In this document: piece after piece, positions 1-14,513 of the stretch
Position numbering within the stretch: the first letter of the stretch is position 1
How the letters are laid out: each line of letters starts with the position of its first letter
Assembly: GCA_013397455.1 (NCBI GenBank)
Contig: VYZB01000340.1
Coordinates: 137,523-201,522 of the forward strand
Origin: Crotophaga sulcirostris
Taxonomy: Eukaryota; Chordata; Aves; Cuculiformes; Crotophagidae
Direction of reading: 5' to 3'
DNA length: 64,000 bases
Made by a program: the position numbers and the translations under genes
The notes under the pieces: model-generated
The model's database searches: none
What the model was told of the DNA's origin: nothing
The model's input: only the letters and a program-made list of their open reading frames with translations

Positions 1-172
1 CCCCTGAGCCTCCTCTTCTCCAGACTAAACAGCCCCAGCTCCCTCAGTCGCTCCTCGTAGGGCTTGTGCTCCAGCCCTTTCACCATCTTTGTTGCCCTCC
101 TCTGGACATTCTCCAGTACCCTGGCATCTTTCCCAAACTGAGGGGCCCAGAACTGTACGCAGTATTCAATAT
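1..172 (-). mobile_element. CR1 LINE fragment (truncated both ends)
   Basis: Read on the minus strand this encodes the end of the CR1 reverse-transcriptase [12 protein letters not shown], then [20 protein letters not shown] and [13 protein letters not shown]. These are standard avian CR1 sequences. The match stops abruptly near 172, the 5' truncation typical of CR1. The 3' part continues outside the window to the left. Confidence 0.9.
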
Positions 173-3100
173 TCCCCGGCAGCCACGCTGGAGCCGGTGG
201 CAATGTTGCAGGAAAACCACTAGATGTAGATACAGCGTTAGGCTGTCACTGGCCCAGGAAAATGTGGTATCTGTCTTCAAGGGAAAATTACCTTGCAGTG
301 CCGTGAGAGGGGGCAGGTGCTTCCAAACAGAAATTAAAAACCTTTTAAGCATTATACTGATGTTAAGATTCATAAAAATGACAAGAAGGGCATTGGTTAA
401 GAGTCTTCTAATAATGCCTTACTTATTAAATCTTTTTTCTTTAAAGCCTCCTTTGCTCTGTTGCATTATGGCTAGATGCCATCAAATACCACATTACCTT
501 CCTACGATTATCCTTGTTCACCCTCCAAAGCCCCCATCCCTCCTTGCAGCATGGTCACTGAGATTTGTTTGTCAGCACCCCAGGGCAGTGCTCAGGGCTG
601 CAGGAAGCATTAGTGTGTTCTTGGCTGAGAGCAAAATATTGATAAATAAATGGGAGGTAAAGAATGGTTCTGTCCTAAGGTAATGAGGCTCTTTTTCTGA
701 ATGTAGATGAGGAGTTCATCAAAAGGAGAAGGCTAATGTAAACTCCTAAATGTTTAAATCATCTAAATGGTGCATGAGAAACACTGCCCGGTTATATCTG
801 CCTTGGGCAATAGGTCAGAGCATCAGCTAATATAAATCCATCAGAGCTACAGCGATGTACAGCAGCCCTGGATCAGGCCAGGAGGTCTGTTTGCATGGGG
901 CTAGCATGGTCAAGGAAAACATCCTGTAGAAAGAGCACCCTGTTTACAGCAGACCAGGTAAGAGGAACAAAAAAGCTGTTGCAATGGGCTTGTTAGAGCC
1001 TGGTTCACTTTATCAGGAAGGAACTCACTATTCATATTTTTCATTTATTTTCCAATGTGATACAAGGTTAGGGTAGCAGGTTTACCCTGCAGCACTTTCC
1101 TAGCATCTGAAGAGTAGTAGAAAAGAACACACAGAGTGGAATAAAAAAATAAAATCATTGGCTGACTGGTAATTCACTTAAAGATAAGAGAGTGAGCAAA
1201 GAGGAGAGGCTGCCTGCAGGCTCACAGTGCTTGCAAGAATGGAGCATTCAGGGAGGCTCAGAATAAAGAAAACTGGTAATTTTCAAAGACAAACATCAGA
1301 TCCAATGGGTAGCAATGAAACATCAAACCAAAATGCAATTAAACTAGAACCCAATAAATAACTATTGAAACAGGTTTTGCAGTTTCCTTACCCCTGCCAA
1401 CACCTGGTGTCACAGTCAGTCCCATCCTATTCCTGAACACAAGCATCACAGCATCCACACCACCAGCTCAATCAGGGCCAGGAGGCAGCTTTGAGTGCTG
1501 GCCCACCAATTATCCAGGCTGTTTAACTGATAACACACTTCCAGGCAGGGTTTTGGTGCATGTCAGCTAAAACTTTCCCAAATCTTGCTTGAGCAAGGTT
1601 TGGGAGAGGCCACGTGCAAGGGCCTGTTCCCAGCAGACAACTTGCATGTGATTTCATCTGGCAGGCTCCCTCTGCATCATCCTCCAACCTATGCCCAGGC
1701 TTTGCACCCACAAATGCCTCCACACACTGGCACGCTACACTGCAGGGTTTGCAAAACTAGCCCCTAGCCTACTACCACAGGAGGAGCAGGGGGAGGTAGT
1801 AGACAAATCCCTCACATATTTCAGGTATTTTTTAGCCTGAAAAAAGTCTTCCTACAGAAGAGTAACTATGGCACAGGAGCACAAGATGAGGTGCTGAGGT
1901 AATGTAGGTCAAGTGCTGTGTAGAGTGCTTGAGCTGCCTTATAACCTGCAGGCCAAGGACTGGTTTCTAAATCTGATTTAATTTGCAGTGTGGGCAGAGC
2001 CTTAAATCCCAATGAAGAGATTTATTGTTGCCCTGTAAATACCCTGATGTAAATAAAATGATGCACATGAATAAACTGAGCTCTGCATCACAGACTATAA
2101 AGCAGAGAAAAAGAGTAAGGATTTGGGTAGAGTAGGAAAGGTCTCTCTGCCTTGGCTCACGGTGGACCTGCCTCACTGACACTGAGCCATGCTCAAGCAG
2201 TGGCTTGGAGCAATCCATTCACAGCAAACCGTCCCTCAAACCTGGGGAGAGGCTCTGCATTGCACAGGTTGAAAAGCACCGTCTCTCTGAGATGAATGAG
2301 TTGTAAAAGCCAGCTGTCTTCTTCTCGATAAATGATTTTGGCAAGAATGACTTTTACATTGAACAAAACTCTTTACAACACAGTAATAAGATTTCTCTTC
2401 TTTTGTGAAAGAGTTGAGCTGCTTAATTGTTTTTCAGCCAATATTTTGACATACTGTTACCAAAATAGCTACTAAAACATTTATAGGCTAAAATCTCAGT
2501 TCCTGATAGATCAATGGAAAATACATCAAGAAACACTGTGACAATATCTTCACCAGAAAACACAAAGAATAATATCCATGATTAATGACAATTTAAGGGA
2601 AATCAGAGAACAAAATTAGTTTTAAAATGTTTGGAATTTTGACATTTATCTCTTAATGACAATGTCATTTTTTGACCAGTGTTCTCAGACCTGCTCTCAG
2701 GAGTTATCCACATGCTCTGTGTTTGCTGTTGCCTTTAGAGATTACAATCTCATTCAAGCAGAGACTCATCTTCTTGAATGTTTGCAAAGCACTTGCACAA
2801 CTTTGAATGGCACTGAAGTTAGAAGAAACAGACCCATGAACACAAAGATCGTGCAGAAGATAAAAAGGAAAAAATACATCTTCAAATTGCATTCGAGAGA
2901 AAATATATGTTTTCGGAAAGGAAAGAGAAAGATGGATAATATAATTCAAGATCCACATAATGATACAACTTAGTGTCTTGGCAAGCTGTGGGTCAGCTGT
3001 GTGGAAAAGTACACAAGCACATTATGCCTGTGTCTATAGTTGAGTGGCAGCAGTATGCACACATGGCCCTGAGCTACCCTTCCTCTGCTTACTGTGGGCC

Positions 3101-6100
3101 ATACATCAGCAAGGAGGTGGCCAGGCTGGCTATGCAGGCTCACCATGGTGTCCTGAAAAGACTAACATTACCTAGAGCCCCTGCCGTTGTGTTTTCCTTG
3201 CTCTCACTGCCTGGGCTAAGCCATTTACAGTCACAACACCGCATGCAGTTTGCTCACTGCAGAAAAGAGAAGGACATTCCCTGTAATAATGTACTTACTG
3301 CAGGGGATTTTGACCTGTCTGTGAGCTGTAGGAGGTGGCTCAGGAAAGGACATTTACATACACAAAAACTACATATGGGACATTTGTGAAGCTGACTGTG
3401 CCTTTCCTGAAAAGTTTCAGAGGTCCAAAAGTGAGAAAGGTTAAAAGGTACATTTATATGGCTCAGTGCTGTGTCATGTACGGGTTTTAAAGAACTACCC
3501 AAGAAGCCCTAAGCCATATTAATGCCGTGTTTCACTTGGACTAATATACTCTATATCTCATAGGGGCTGGAAGGCAATTGGGGAATTTTGGTGCACTGTT
3601 GTGACCTGCCAGACAAACATATGCTACTATTTAAATGGAGAAGGGTCGGAGAGAGGAAGCTATGTGATTTACTTGAGACCAGGAAAATACCTGTTATGGA
3701 GCCAAGTCTCCCAAATAACATCCCAATGACCCAAGTGCTCACACACCCCATCCTCTCTGTGCAATATGCAGAGGGAGGAAGAGAGAGGTCAGCAAAGCCA
3801 CCAGCAAATGTGAACACTGATACCTGCTCTGCAAATTAAACAATGGACACTGGAAAACAATGCTTACAGTTTGGTGACAATCTCCTCAGTGCTCTGAACT
3901 CCTTCACAGACATCATCCCAACCTTTTAAAACTGATGATAAACAGGTAGAACTGCTCAATTCATTACTTCATGTTGCTAATGAGATCCAGCACATACAGA
4001 TCTCTCATATGTGCTAGAGAAAAGGTCCTGCTCTTCCTGATAATTTGTCAAATATGCCAATGTCTTATCTGTTACTCACCACAGAAAACATTCAAATGTC
4101 ATTAAAGCCAGTCCTTACTGTCCAGGGAAAACTATTTAATGGAGCAGGTCACAGGGGCAGAGGGAGCTTTTAGACACCGCCCGGTGAACAAATGAAATAG
4201 CACCAGCTGACATTTCAACTTGTGGCATAAGAAGCACAGAATGGGAGATAGTTACTGGGTTTACTGAGACAAAGAGGGCAGGTACAAGGGATAAAACTAA
4301 AGCCTTCAGAATAAAATATGGACCAAAAGACCAGAGGTGCCTTGGTTGGGGCCACTAGGGTAGGGGTGTTTACAACTGATGGGTGCAGCATTCCCCAGTC
4401 CCTGACTCAGAGCAAAGACTCAGGGTTGAATCAAGTTTACTGAGGTGAGGGTATGGATTAAACCCCTTTCCACGCTTACACAGCAGGACTGACTGTTTTA
4501 AGTGTGGAGTGGTTTTATTAGCTAAGCATGTGCCAAGGCCACCACCCCTTTTACCACCACTGCCTCCATAGTGTCCAGATGTTATGGCATCCTGCACTTG
4601 GGCTGCCTCTCCTGCCGCACTAAGGGGACTAGGCTGGCCCATGCCCCATGACACTCCCCGATGCACAGTGTGGTCCCCAGTGCAGCCTGGTGGCCACAGG
4701 AGAGTCAAGGTTCTGGGAGTGAGGGGGAAGAGCTGCTGTCTTTCACTGTGCTGGGCACAAACATGATATGTGGGATGGGCTGCAGCGAAATAATCAAGCT
4801 GTTGGAAGCCACTTGAATGCTGCAAATTGCCTCCTCATTGTAAGCCCTGGGACACTCGCCTGCACCTTGTTGCTGCCTCAGATTTCAGAGAAACAATTTC
4901 TAGCTTGCTTTCTCCTCTACCACATCACAGCCTTCTCACCCCAGGTGTTTCATTTATATGTGCAATGCCATTTGAACGTGCATTCGTACTCCCAAGTACA
5001 GTAGGCACACAGGAACAACCTATCTTTGGGCTGAGGTGGTTTTTTAAATTATTTTTTTGAAATTTCACAGTGCTTTTCTGAGTGTGGCTGCCTTCCAAAA
5101 GCATGAACTCTTGATTGCAAAGGACTGGATTATATCTGCTCAGCCTGCCATTGCTAAGTGCAGCTGACCTCTTCCATTCATTCCAATTTCAAAAAACACA
5201 TCCCGTTACTCAGTATTAAGAATTTTTTGGCACACAGTGTATAACAGATATGGTTTATAGATAAAAAAATATATGTATTCAGCTTTTCTTGGAGAGATTT
5301 CACATGTAATGAGTCTGCTACATGTCAGTTATTTAAAACAAACCCAACAAATGAGCACCAAGGTGGAAGAAAAATTACTTGATGCATGACCTTACCAATT
5401 CGTGACTGAAACCTGTAGCTCTTGCTTAAATTTTAGCACTGGTATGGAGGGGATGCCATTTTGACCTCCTTCCAATGAGTCCATGTGCAGAAGCCCTCTC
5501 ACAAGTGCTGAGAATTTCTCTCCCCACTCCACCACTGCCTCTGGTTCTTTGTCTCCCTGACATGGACTGTCCTCGCTTTTTTTCACACTGCCATCATTTT
5601 TTAACCCTTCCCTGACTGACCTCTGAGTCCATGATGTGCTCTCCTGCTTGGTGCCTTCTTCCCCAATCCCTACTGCATTCAGCAGAGGAAAGAACAATGG
5701 GTGGGAAAATGCTACATGCAAGAGGGGAGCAATTCTTTGCCCACTGCTACAGGAAACTGTAGAAGTCATCAAATCTTGCAAGCTGCCTTTGTTGGTTTAA
5801 TGGGAACTTTGGATCAAATACAGACAGGACCTCCTAGGGTCATGTTTGTAGATGGAACTCCTCATGTATGTTGAAGATGCGGTTTTGTCAAGTCATAGAG
5901 TATCCTGAATGATGCTAACAGACATCAGTTGCAGGGAGTGGGGACCAGGGTCCTGAAGACTGACATTACTCACCACTAGACACCAAGGTGGTGAGAATCG
6001 CCAGAAATTTCCCCCACTGTAAAAAACACCACCAGAAAAAACAATCCCCCCAAAATTGTTGCTCACCTTGCTCAGATGAGTTGAGAACACATTGGTGGGT

Positions 6101-9100
6101 ATAAAAAGAAAATAAACAAGATTTTAAATTGGAGTCATTATTCTTCTGCCAAAAACTCTGCCTGACATGTACTGCTTAATGTGTGTGCATTTTCCTTTGG
6201 ATGAATGTGGCCATACGCTTCTTAAAATGTTCCTGCAAAAAATGAAAGCCTAATATGCAATACAGCCTGTTGAAGATGTATTGAAGATATTTACTACATT
6301 CTCCTTATGTAGATGGTGTTTGTTTAACCATCTTTAGTCACAATAATTAACTGTTGTTATTGCTATTCTTTTTATTACCAATTAAAAGTTGTTCTGTATT
6401 TCTTTACCAATATATTTTTAAGCCACTCAGTGCCTAATACAAGTTTGTAACCTGCAGGTTCAAGTCTTGTGGAGACTTGTGTCCATGAATAATTCATAAA
6501 CTGAGAAACAGTGGCTATTAACCCGAGTAAAACTATTTGAAACAGAAAAGTAACTCATGCTTGAATTCTTCTCAGGAATTGGGCTTAAAATGCTCTTCAG
6601 AACTAGACTGCCCTATTAGGAAGCTTTCTTGTCTGTTTTTTATTTATTTATTTATCTTATTTGTTTTATATAGGTAGGAAACACAGGTAGAAAAGATCTC
6701 CAAACTCTATATATCTTCTAAGTTAAACTGAACTTTCATGAAGGTTGTAATGCTGTAGACAGCATCATAAATCAAAGGGTTCCTCTACCTCCCTAATTGT
6801 CTCAACGTTCAATAGTTTCTGTGTGACTGTGAGGAGGTAGACGAGGTGACTCAAATGCCATTAATGTCTACAAGATGGTTCTGTGCAGCATTAAAAGCAA
6901 GCAATAAAGTCAGTGAGGTTGAGTTGTCATCCTGTGCATTTGCATTTGTAGTATAAAAAGAAAATCTCTAATAAGTAGTTACTGCATTCCTTGATTTTCC
7001 TTAAACAGAGAGAAAGTAGAGAAAATTTCAAAGAACGATGAAACTGAACTTCGGAACATGTCATTTTTTTTCAGGGTGTTCAGCCTGATTATGAGTTCTG
7101 GCCATTTTATTCCAGAAAACTGTCACCAGTTTCACTGGTTGTAGTGAAAGTAATGATGAGGTGTTATAGCCTAAGGTGCTCTTTACTTGCTGTATCGTAG
7201 AGAAATGTAGAAAAAGTACGACTCTTGCCCTTGGAAGTTAAAAAATTTCCAGTTGTAGCTGTGACTTGCACATTTTCAAGGGAAATCAGAAACAAAACAA
7301 CTTTGAAACCTGATTTTTTTGAGTCATCTACCATCCTCTTACCATGTGAGGCAGCTGTAACACCACAGAGCAAGGCTCACTGCAGTTACTGACAGCAGCA
7401 TGAACACTCACTCCCTCCTCTTGGAGCTGGCAGTTCATTAGTAGCCAGTTTATCAACTCTGCTTTACTACAGGTTTCTGAGCCCTCTGAATTTTTCATGA
7501 TCTCCTCCCCTTAAAATAGCAAACTCATAATTTTTTCTATACAAGCAACAGGATATGGAAATTAAGGGATGAAAAGTAAATTGTGGACTTTGATCAATCT
7601 TCAATACAGTTTAAGAAATTTCATGAATTGACATGCATTTCCACACTTCCCCTCCAAAATTCCCTTTGTTTCAGACAGGGAAGAGTATTCCTCACTATCT
7701 GCTCTGGTTTGCCCCTTAGCTGAGGACACATTTTCCATACAGAAGGTACACAGTTGCCCAGCTCTCCTTAGCTCCATGCATGCATGATTTTGCACCTTCA
7801 CCTGGTTTGTGTGGATGAAACAGTGTCTGTGTTAACTCCTTCAGATTAACAAACTCCAATTATGTCTTTTCTCCGTTGTTTCAGGAAACATTTGCAAACA
7901 TTGCAGGACACAGGAATGCAGCCTGGGTTTCGTCTGTGCCTTATCAAGATGTCTTGGTCGCTAAGGTCTTGAGTAGCTCCCCTGTCACTGCCTTGCATTT
8001 TTGGCTATGCGGTAGTCCTGCTCAGCAGGACAAGCAGATGGGGACAGGTCTCCCCCTGCATACCCTGTTACATGTCAACTTCTTCACTTTCTGGAAATGG
8101 CATTTCCTCCACAAGGTTTAGCAGACCCTACTCATCACTAACATCCAGTAAATTCTGCTAAAAGAAACTTTATGTATTTATTATAAATTTTTGAGTCAGG
8201 GTTTAGGAAAATAGCCTTGGAAAGACAGTTGTTAAAATAAAACCTAAACAATTTAAACAGAGACAAAACTCTTTTAACATATTCCATGGTACCTTAGCCA
8301 AACCACTGCTCCTCAGGTACTCATGGGTCCCGGCAAATTAAGAAGCAGCTCTCCAGTGTCACAAGGCTCTCTCATTGTTATTTCTGCTCTTCAGTACTTT
8401 CTTCCATACTAGTAGCCTGGCTTGATTGAAAGTAAAGGCATTACTGGTGATGTTGGCCTCAATGCTTAGTCACACTTCAGAATCTGGTCCTTTTACTTCA
8501 GTTCACATGGCCTGATCATAACTATGCTTCTGAGGTTAATAGCAATTGCGCCTTTGTTCCATACGGTCTATAGTACTGTCTCAGGTTTTGGCAAATACAC
8601 ACACAATCTTTTTTTAATATTATTAGGAGGTTATTAAATAAAATATAGCCCTGGTGTATTTATGAGTCAAGCTAACAGGTATCATTTTTAGCTCATCTTG
8701 GATCATACTAATCCTCAGCTTCTGGATGAAAGTGTCCATGGAGAAACCTTGACTCAGACACCTAATAATTTATGATGCCCCTATTCCACAAGCAGTGGTC
8801 CTAGATGGCTATGTATTTTCCACATAGGCTCAGAGGTCTTTTATCATGTTCATAATTTTTATCAACGCATTCTAAAACCCCAGTTTAGCTAGTTAGGAAC
8901 ACATTCCTGGAGCTGAACACGTCTGACGGTTAAGGGAGAGCAGCCCCCACCTTACAGGTCCCTGGGACCTTGTTGTCAGCTTGCTCTGTGCTTGTCTAGT
9001 GCACAGCTGACCTTTTGAAGCTTCCCTCTTCCTGTGTGCTGTGCTCCCTTCTATTTCAATGAGCATGGTTGCACAATAAGAGACAAGTGGGGTAGCCTTG

Positions 9101-12100
9101 TAAAGTATGAACCATCAGAGCATAGGTACCTTGAATAAACAAACTGTAAGGAGAGAAACGAATCCTGACTGACTTCTTGTGTCTCTTGACAAAAGCAGTG
9201 TGTCCTGGCAGCCTGTGTGTCTCACAGGTCCAGAGGGATTAGCGAGGAGTTTACCCGCTATTTCCAAGCTGTACAAATTCTTTATCTTGCTAATACGTAC
9301 ATGAGTTTTTGACAGTTGCCATAGCACAACAGGAGTTTCCTCTTCTCTCTGATAATTTGTAACCTTTGAGGACTAACCAGAAAAGCTTTCTTGTAGCATA
9401 AAAAAATGCAGCTTATTTTAAATTAACTTCTAGGGTAAAAAGAGCTGCTTTCATGCCATCAGTTGCTGACTGAGTTGGATATTCCTCCATCAGCAAGTTT
9501 CAGTTTTCCACCAAGGGGCAGAGCTTTTGTGTTCCCAGAGAGTAAGAAACTGGCTGGCTCCTGGGAGCTTCATGGAAGAAGGATCAGGAAAAGGTGGTAC
9601 TGTTGTGCCTGTGCCTGCACCAGAGGAACAGGGAAACACTTCCCTCTCCTGTGGGACTCTGGGTACTAGTTCAACATTATTTCATGCATCGTATTTAATA
9701 CTTGTCTTCTGGTAGTGATTAATGCTCCATTGTATCCCTGGGTACTTTGTGTAAGGTAATATCTAACAACAATAAAAGCAAGATGCTGCCAAGAACACAC
9801 AGTGAGAGTTTTCAGAACAAAGTTAGGAAAGTTTCCTGGGGCATCATGGTTACAATAAGATTGCACCTACAGCACCAAGCAATGTACTGTGTATGTTACA
9901 GCAAGGGCCCATAGCACTGATGTCTGCATAATCCTTTTTTTTTGTTATTCATTTTACCTTTACTGTGCCCATCTTTCTTCATATACTTGAACAGGCATGT
10001 ATTAAATAGGATTTATACGGGTTAGGTAAATAGAATAGTTCTGCAGAACTATTACCAGAAGATGTGATGGTTCAGCAGTGAGTCATGTACCACTGTTGAA
10101 TGTCTTCCTCTAGTCCACACCACCAACAGTGTCCCTGTGTACGGGTGGCCAATTCACTATGTGAGAGCAGGTAGCCCGGAGAGCCCTCTGGGATTGTGTG
10201 GAGCTCCCTTCCCTTGCTGTCAGATGTGACCAGTGCTTTGCACACTGGTGCTGACACGTCCAGTGTCAGAAAACAGGAATTAAGGAATGAAATAGGCCTT
10301 TGATATCATTTTCACAGTTTGTGAAATGCTGATTGTAAGGAACAAATAATGCAAAAAAGTAAATAACAAAAAAAATGTCCATCTGCTATTTCCAGGAAAA
10401 GGTGCAGTTGTTTAAATAAAGGACACGCTGAAAGAGCAAACAGAATATTGCCAGCTGTAATAGCCCGTGCTTCTAATGGCTCCACTTATCTGGATCTTAT
10501 TTTGGCTTGGCAGTGTTGGTGTAACTTTACTTCTCAAAAACTAACACCAGCACTTAAATTTATCAGGCTCTGAGGACTATCTGTTGAGATAAACTCAGTT
10601 TACCCAAAGTGGCGACATTAACAGTCTGGATGGAGCCGCAAATAGAACTGGCAACTCCTTTGCAGTGCTAAATAAAGTAACAACAGAAAATTCACACCAG
10701 TTGGTTAATCCACATGCAAACAAATTGAATTCCCAGGCCACTTTGCAAGTCCTAAAAGGTTTGGGGAAACAGCACAATATGTCCCTTTTCTGTCACAGTT
10801 AAAAGTCATCCCCATTAAAAATTCTGGTATTAGTTTTCATAATTTCAGAACGGAAAAAAAAGGAAGAGGGGACAGAAACCAGAATTGTTCCTGTTCCCAG
10901 TCTTTAATTTACTTCTTTATGTCATTGTTGCTTCTTCCTTGGGTTTGCAAAATGGGGCTAAAAGCCTAAAAGAGTAGGAAGCTACATACTGGTTATTCTG
11001 TGACTCGTGCAGAGGTACAAGCTGAGATGAAGAGACCTTTTTGGGTATTGCTTAATGCCGTTGGTGAGTTGGAGGGTAAAATCTGTCACCCATTTCTATT
11101 TTTCAGGTGATATTTTTACTCAGAGGCTTTTACGTTTGTTTCTTTGTCGCATTGGAAGTGGATGGATAGTAAGTGCAGGAAGGAGAGATGCATTATATTC
11201 ACAGAGGTAAAAGAAGAAACAGAATTTCCTCTTTTACCCTTGAGTCCTAGGGCTGCCCCTAGAGCTCGAGGAATTGCCTGTCCCAGCCTATGTTAACCAT
11301 AGTGTGCATGGCAATATGCAGGCTGCCAGGAACAGCCATAGGTATCCAACAAGCACTTTACAAGCAACAAGCACCCAAACTGCCCAAGCCACCTTTTCAC
11401 AAGCCCCTGCCTGGGGCCCTGATACCTGAGGAAACAAATTAACTATTTAAATGGCACAATGATTCTGCAAAAACTGGCTAGCAAGTCATCACTAGATATG
11501 TCTGGATTCATATTCTTATAGCTGGTTCAATAACACTGCTCTGGCTTAAAAATGGAACTGATTGTACTATCTGTTTTCTATATTACCTGATTAAGTTAGT
11601 TGCTTTTCTTGTTTGTGAGACATTCACAAAGGACTCCTGTTCTCTCTCAGTCTGACTTCTGTCTAGGTGCCAGATAACTTACACAAACTAACCTGTTCGT
11701 GAACTGTTGATTTAGACTGGCAAACTAAGCTGCATGGCCTGGCTCCAAACTGCTGGTTGGAAACTTCTCATACGATTGTCCTACGACAATTAACAAATAG
11801 CACGCTGAGGTTGATGTGCATACTCAAAGACAATGACCAATATCTCATTTCATAACTGCAGAGTGAGCTTGCCACTTGGCCCTTCTCATATTACGTAGGC
11901 TGTGCCAGTGTGGCCACTTTGAAAGTACAGCTTGTACATGACAAAACTGGGTTTACAGCAAACTTCCAGAGCTCACTCTGAAGTAAACCACAGTACACAA
12001 TTTACCTGCCTTTTCCAACTTTGCATTTTGCCATCTTAATTTTTTTTAACTGAAGGACCATATCCTCTCAGAGACAACAGTGAAGCAACATTTCAAGTAC

Positions 12101-12179
12101 AGACAGGGTTACAAAACTCATTTACTAACAGACATTTGTACCCTGGCTGGCTTTAATGAAGTGACGTGTCAAAACAATA
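173..12179. other. Gene-free AT-rich sequence
   Basis: No coding gene, RNA gene or clear transposon recognised. The reading frames present are short (at most about 200 codons) and carry no domain I know. The only named repeat is a short TTTA microsatellite near 6.64 kb. A GC-richer patch at about 4.34-4.83 kb has weak LTR-like marks (see findings). Decayed repeats below recognition level are likely. Confidence 0.7.
6635..6660. repeat. (TTTA)n microsatellite
   Basis: TTTTTTATTTATTTATTTAT followed by CTTAT, a short tetranucleotide repeat. Confidence 0.8.
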
Positions 12180-13320
12180 AATATTAAAAGTTAGCGCGAG
12201 GATTGATGGCAGAAGAAAGTTTTTTCAGTAGAAAGCATGAGAAAGCAGTTGTAGAGAAAGGACACCTCTTGAATTCTATCAAAGTCTGTGTGTGAGGTCT
12301 GTATGTGACTATGAATTTTAATTTATGAACTGAAGGGAGAAGATTGGTAGAGCCTTTTGGAGACCCCTGTTATTGATCAGAAAGAATTAAAAAAAAAAAG
12401 AAGAAAGAAAAGTAAGGACATAGTAAAGGGTAATAAAAAAGCAGAAGCAGAACAGGGATAAAGAAGAGTTCTTGTAAAAGTCATCAGATAGAAGGTACAG
12501 TTAATGAGTTTCCATGTAGAAGACTAGCAGATAACAGTGAGAAACAACTGAAAAACTGATGTACAAGAAGTTCAAGGAGTCCAGACAAGAAAATCAGGGA
12601 ACTGGAAGTACTGTGTAGAATGTAATAATAAATACTGTAGGGAAAACCAAAACACAGTCAAATAGAAATCAAGACTTAATTTCTGGTATTGAAGCATTTA
12701 TGCCAACGAGAAAAGAGAAATAAACAGCAGACTGCTGTAATCTCTTCAGCAGTTGTGATTGTATAGAAAATACATTCTTTAAGATTACTAGAAAAATCTT
12801 AGCCGTATAGGAAGATAAATACTATAAAAGACAATATCCTTAAGGAAGGCTTTCAGTTCCCAGATATCAATTAGGAAGAAAATCAGATAGGTGGTTTGAT
12901 AGCCGAGAAATTTCCTCATTAGTCTGCAATTGAGACAAATTCCTGAACAAAGAAGGGATTTGTATCTGGTCTTGTCAGAACATGCAGCTATTGTAATAGT
13001 ACTGGGCACAGAAAGTCTGTGTTTCACGTGGGGTTAGATTAACTGGGAGGATCAACAAAAAGAGCCCATATTAAGGTTTTTTTCAGTTTCAGAAGGGGAA
13101 TCTGTAGGATATAGGAAATGAGTGAAGTCACTGGCACTGAGGAATTCAGAAAACTGAGTGAGGTTTGGACGTTAAAGAGAGAAAAAAAAACACTAGTCAG
13201 AGCTTTATACAAACAAAAGAAGAAAAATGTAAAGAAGGTAAACAGCCACAGAAAAATTATATTGTGAGTAGGTAAAAAAACAACACAAAGCAAAAAGAGC
13301 TTTGCCAAAATTCAAGATTA
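12180..13320. other. Purine-skewed non-coding block
   Basis: Over about 1.1 kb the plus strand is markedly rich in A and G (for example AGAAGAAAGAAAAGTAAGGA near 12.4 kb) and poor in C. Frames on the minus strand are correspondingly Leu/Phe-rich and not gene-like. No family recognised; an old retroelement interior or one arm of a transcribed region are possibilities. Confidence 0.5.
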
Positions 13321-14498
13321 CTCAGAAATCAGTTCTCTATCTGTAGCTCTATATAACAATTCTGCAGTGCCCATCCCTGTATTATATGAAATCTACAGGT
13401 ACCTTTGAAATTCACTGTGATCTTTAATACATTTAATGCACATTCTGTTATTTTTGACAGGAAATTTTGCTGGATGATTAAATATATTTTAGACTCCCTT
13501 TCACCCTACAAAACTTATTCAAAGTGTTTGAGATGTTTTGATAGATTCACTTCACCTCTTTCATCCCATAGATCTTGGACAGAGCTCACATCCACTGCCA
13601 GGGATGATGCTAGAGCATGCTTTGATTTATCACTTGCCTCAGCTGTCTAACAAAATATGGTGAACTTCTCCACCAACCAAACGGGTGAAGGGTAACCAGC
13701 TGAAAATGTGTAGAAAAGGTGCAGAACCCACCCCAGCCATGTACTCAGGTGGGACTATCTAGAATCACCCACATTCCCTTTCAGTCTTTTCTCATCTTTG
13801 ATCTGTTGCTGCCTTCTGGCTCTGCTATGTAATAAGGATCCTACTGTCTTTAAATATTACAGGTTTCTGCTGTTCTTTCAACACTGCCCTGAAATTACTG
13901 AACAGAAGGACCACAACAGCAATTTACACAAGGGGTGGAAGTGCAAGCTATAGTCCCCATTTTCTTTCATTTTCACTCATGGTTCAATAATTCATGTATA
14001 CTCAAGATTTCAAATTACTTTCAAGTTCTATGACTAATAGGGTGTGGAGCTATAATTTACTTACATGAATGTTTCATGACTTCCTTTCCAGTGAATTTGA
14101 AGAAGGTATCTCAGTACCTCAATTCCTTAGCATTTTGACAAGGATCCAGTGGTTGAGCTGGAATTTTACTTGAATTCAGCATGTAAATTCTGTCCATCTG
14201 CAAAAGGAAAAAAAATATTTTATTGTCATTTCACTTATCATTACTTTCCACTTAGAAGGAGTGCTTCAGATGCTTTTGGCTAGGCTCTCAGTGCAAAGAA
14301 AGGCAAAATATGGCATGTGAATCAATTATTAAAATACAATATTCATTACAATGGATATAGTCACTAGGAAGGACTAACGTGCTCAGAGATACATGTTGGT
14401 CTTGATTTATAGATGTTAACTCATGTACTGATATTTAGACAGAATAAGTACTAGGTAGACAAGGAGTGGTATAAAAGAGCACCCACTAAGGCTCAATG

Positions 14499-14513
14499 AA
14501 AAAAAAAAAAAAA
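14499..14513. repeat. A15 homopolymer
   Basis: Fifteen A followed by GGAAAG. No retroposed gene body or target duplication is evident upstream, so I treat it as a plain A-run. Confidence 0.8.

Noticed and set aside
66..683. 205-codon plus-strand frame
   Set aside because: Its start lies antisense in a CR1 fragment and the rest has no recognisable domain.
1065..1080. GGTTAGGGT resembling telomere repeat
   Set aside because: A single copy, with no (TTAGGG)n array anywhere in the window.
4370..4825. 151-codon minus-strand frame
   Set aside because: No domain; it lies in a GC-richer patch better explained as a possible decayed repeat.
6450..6480. GGTTCAAGTC resembling a tRNA T-arm
   Set aside because: No matching A-box, acceptor stem or anticodon arm in the neighbourhood.
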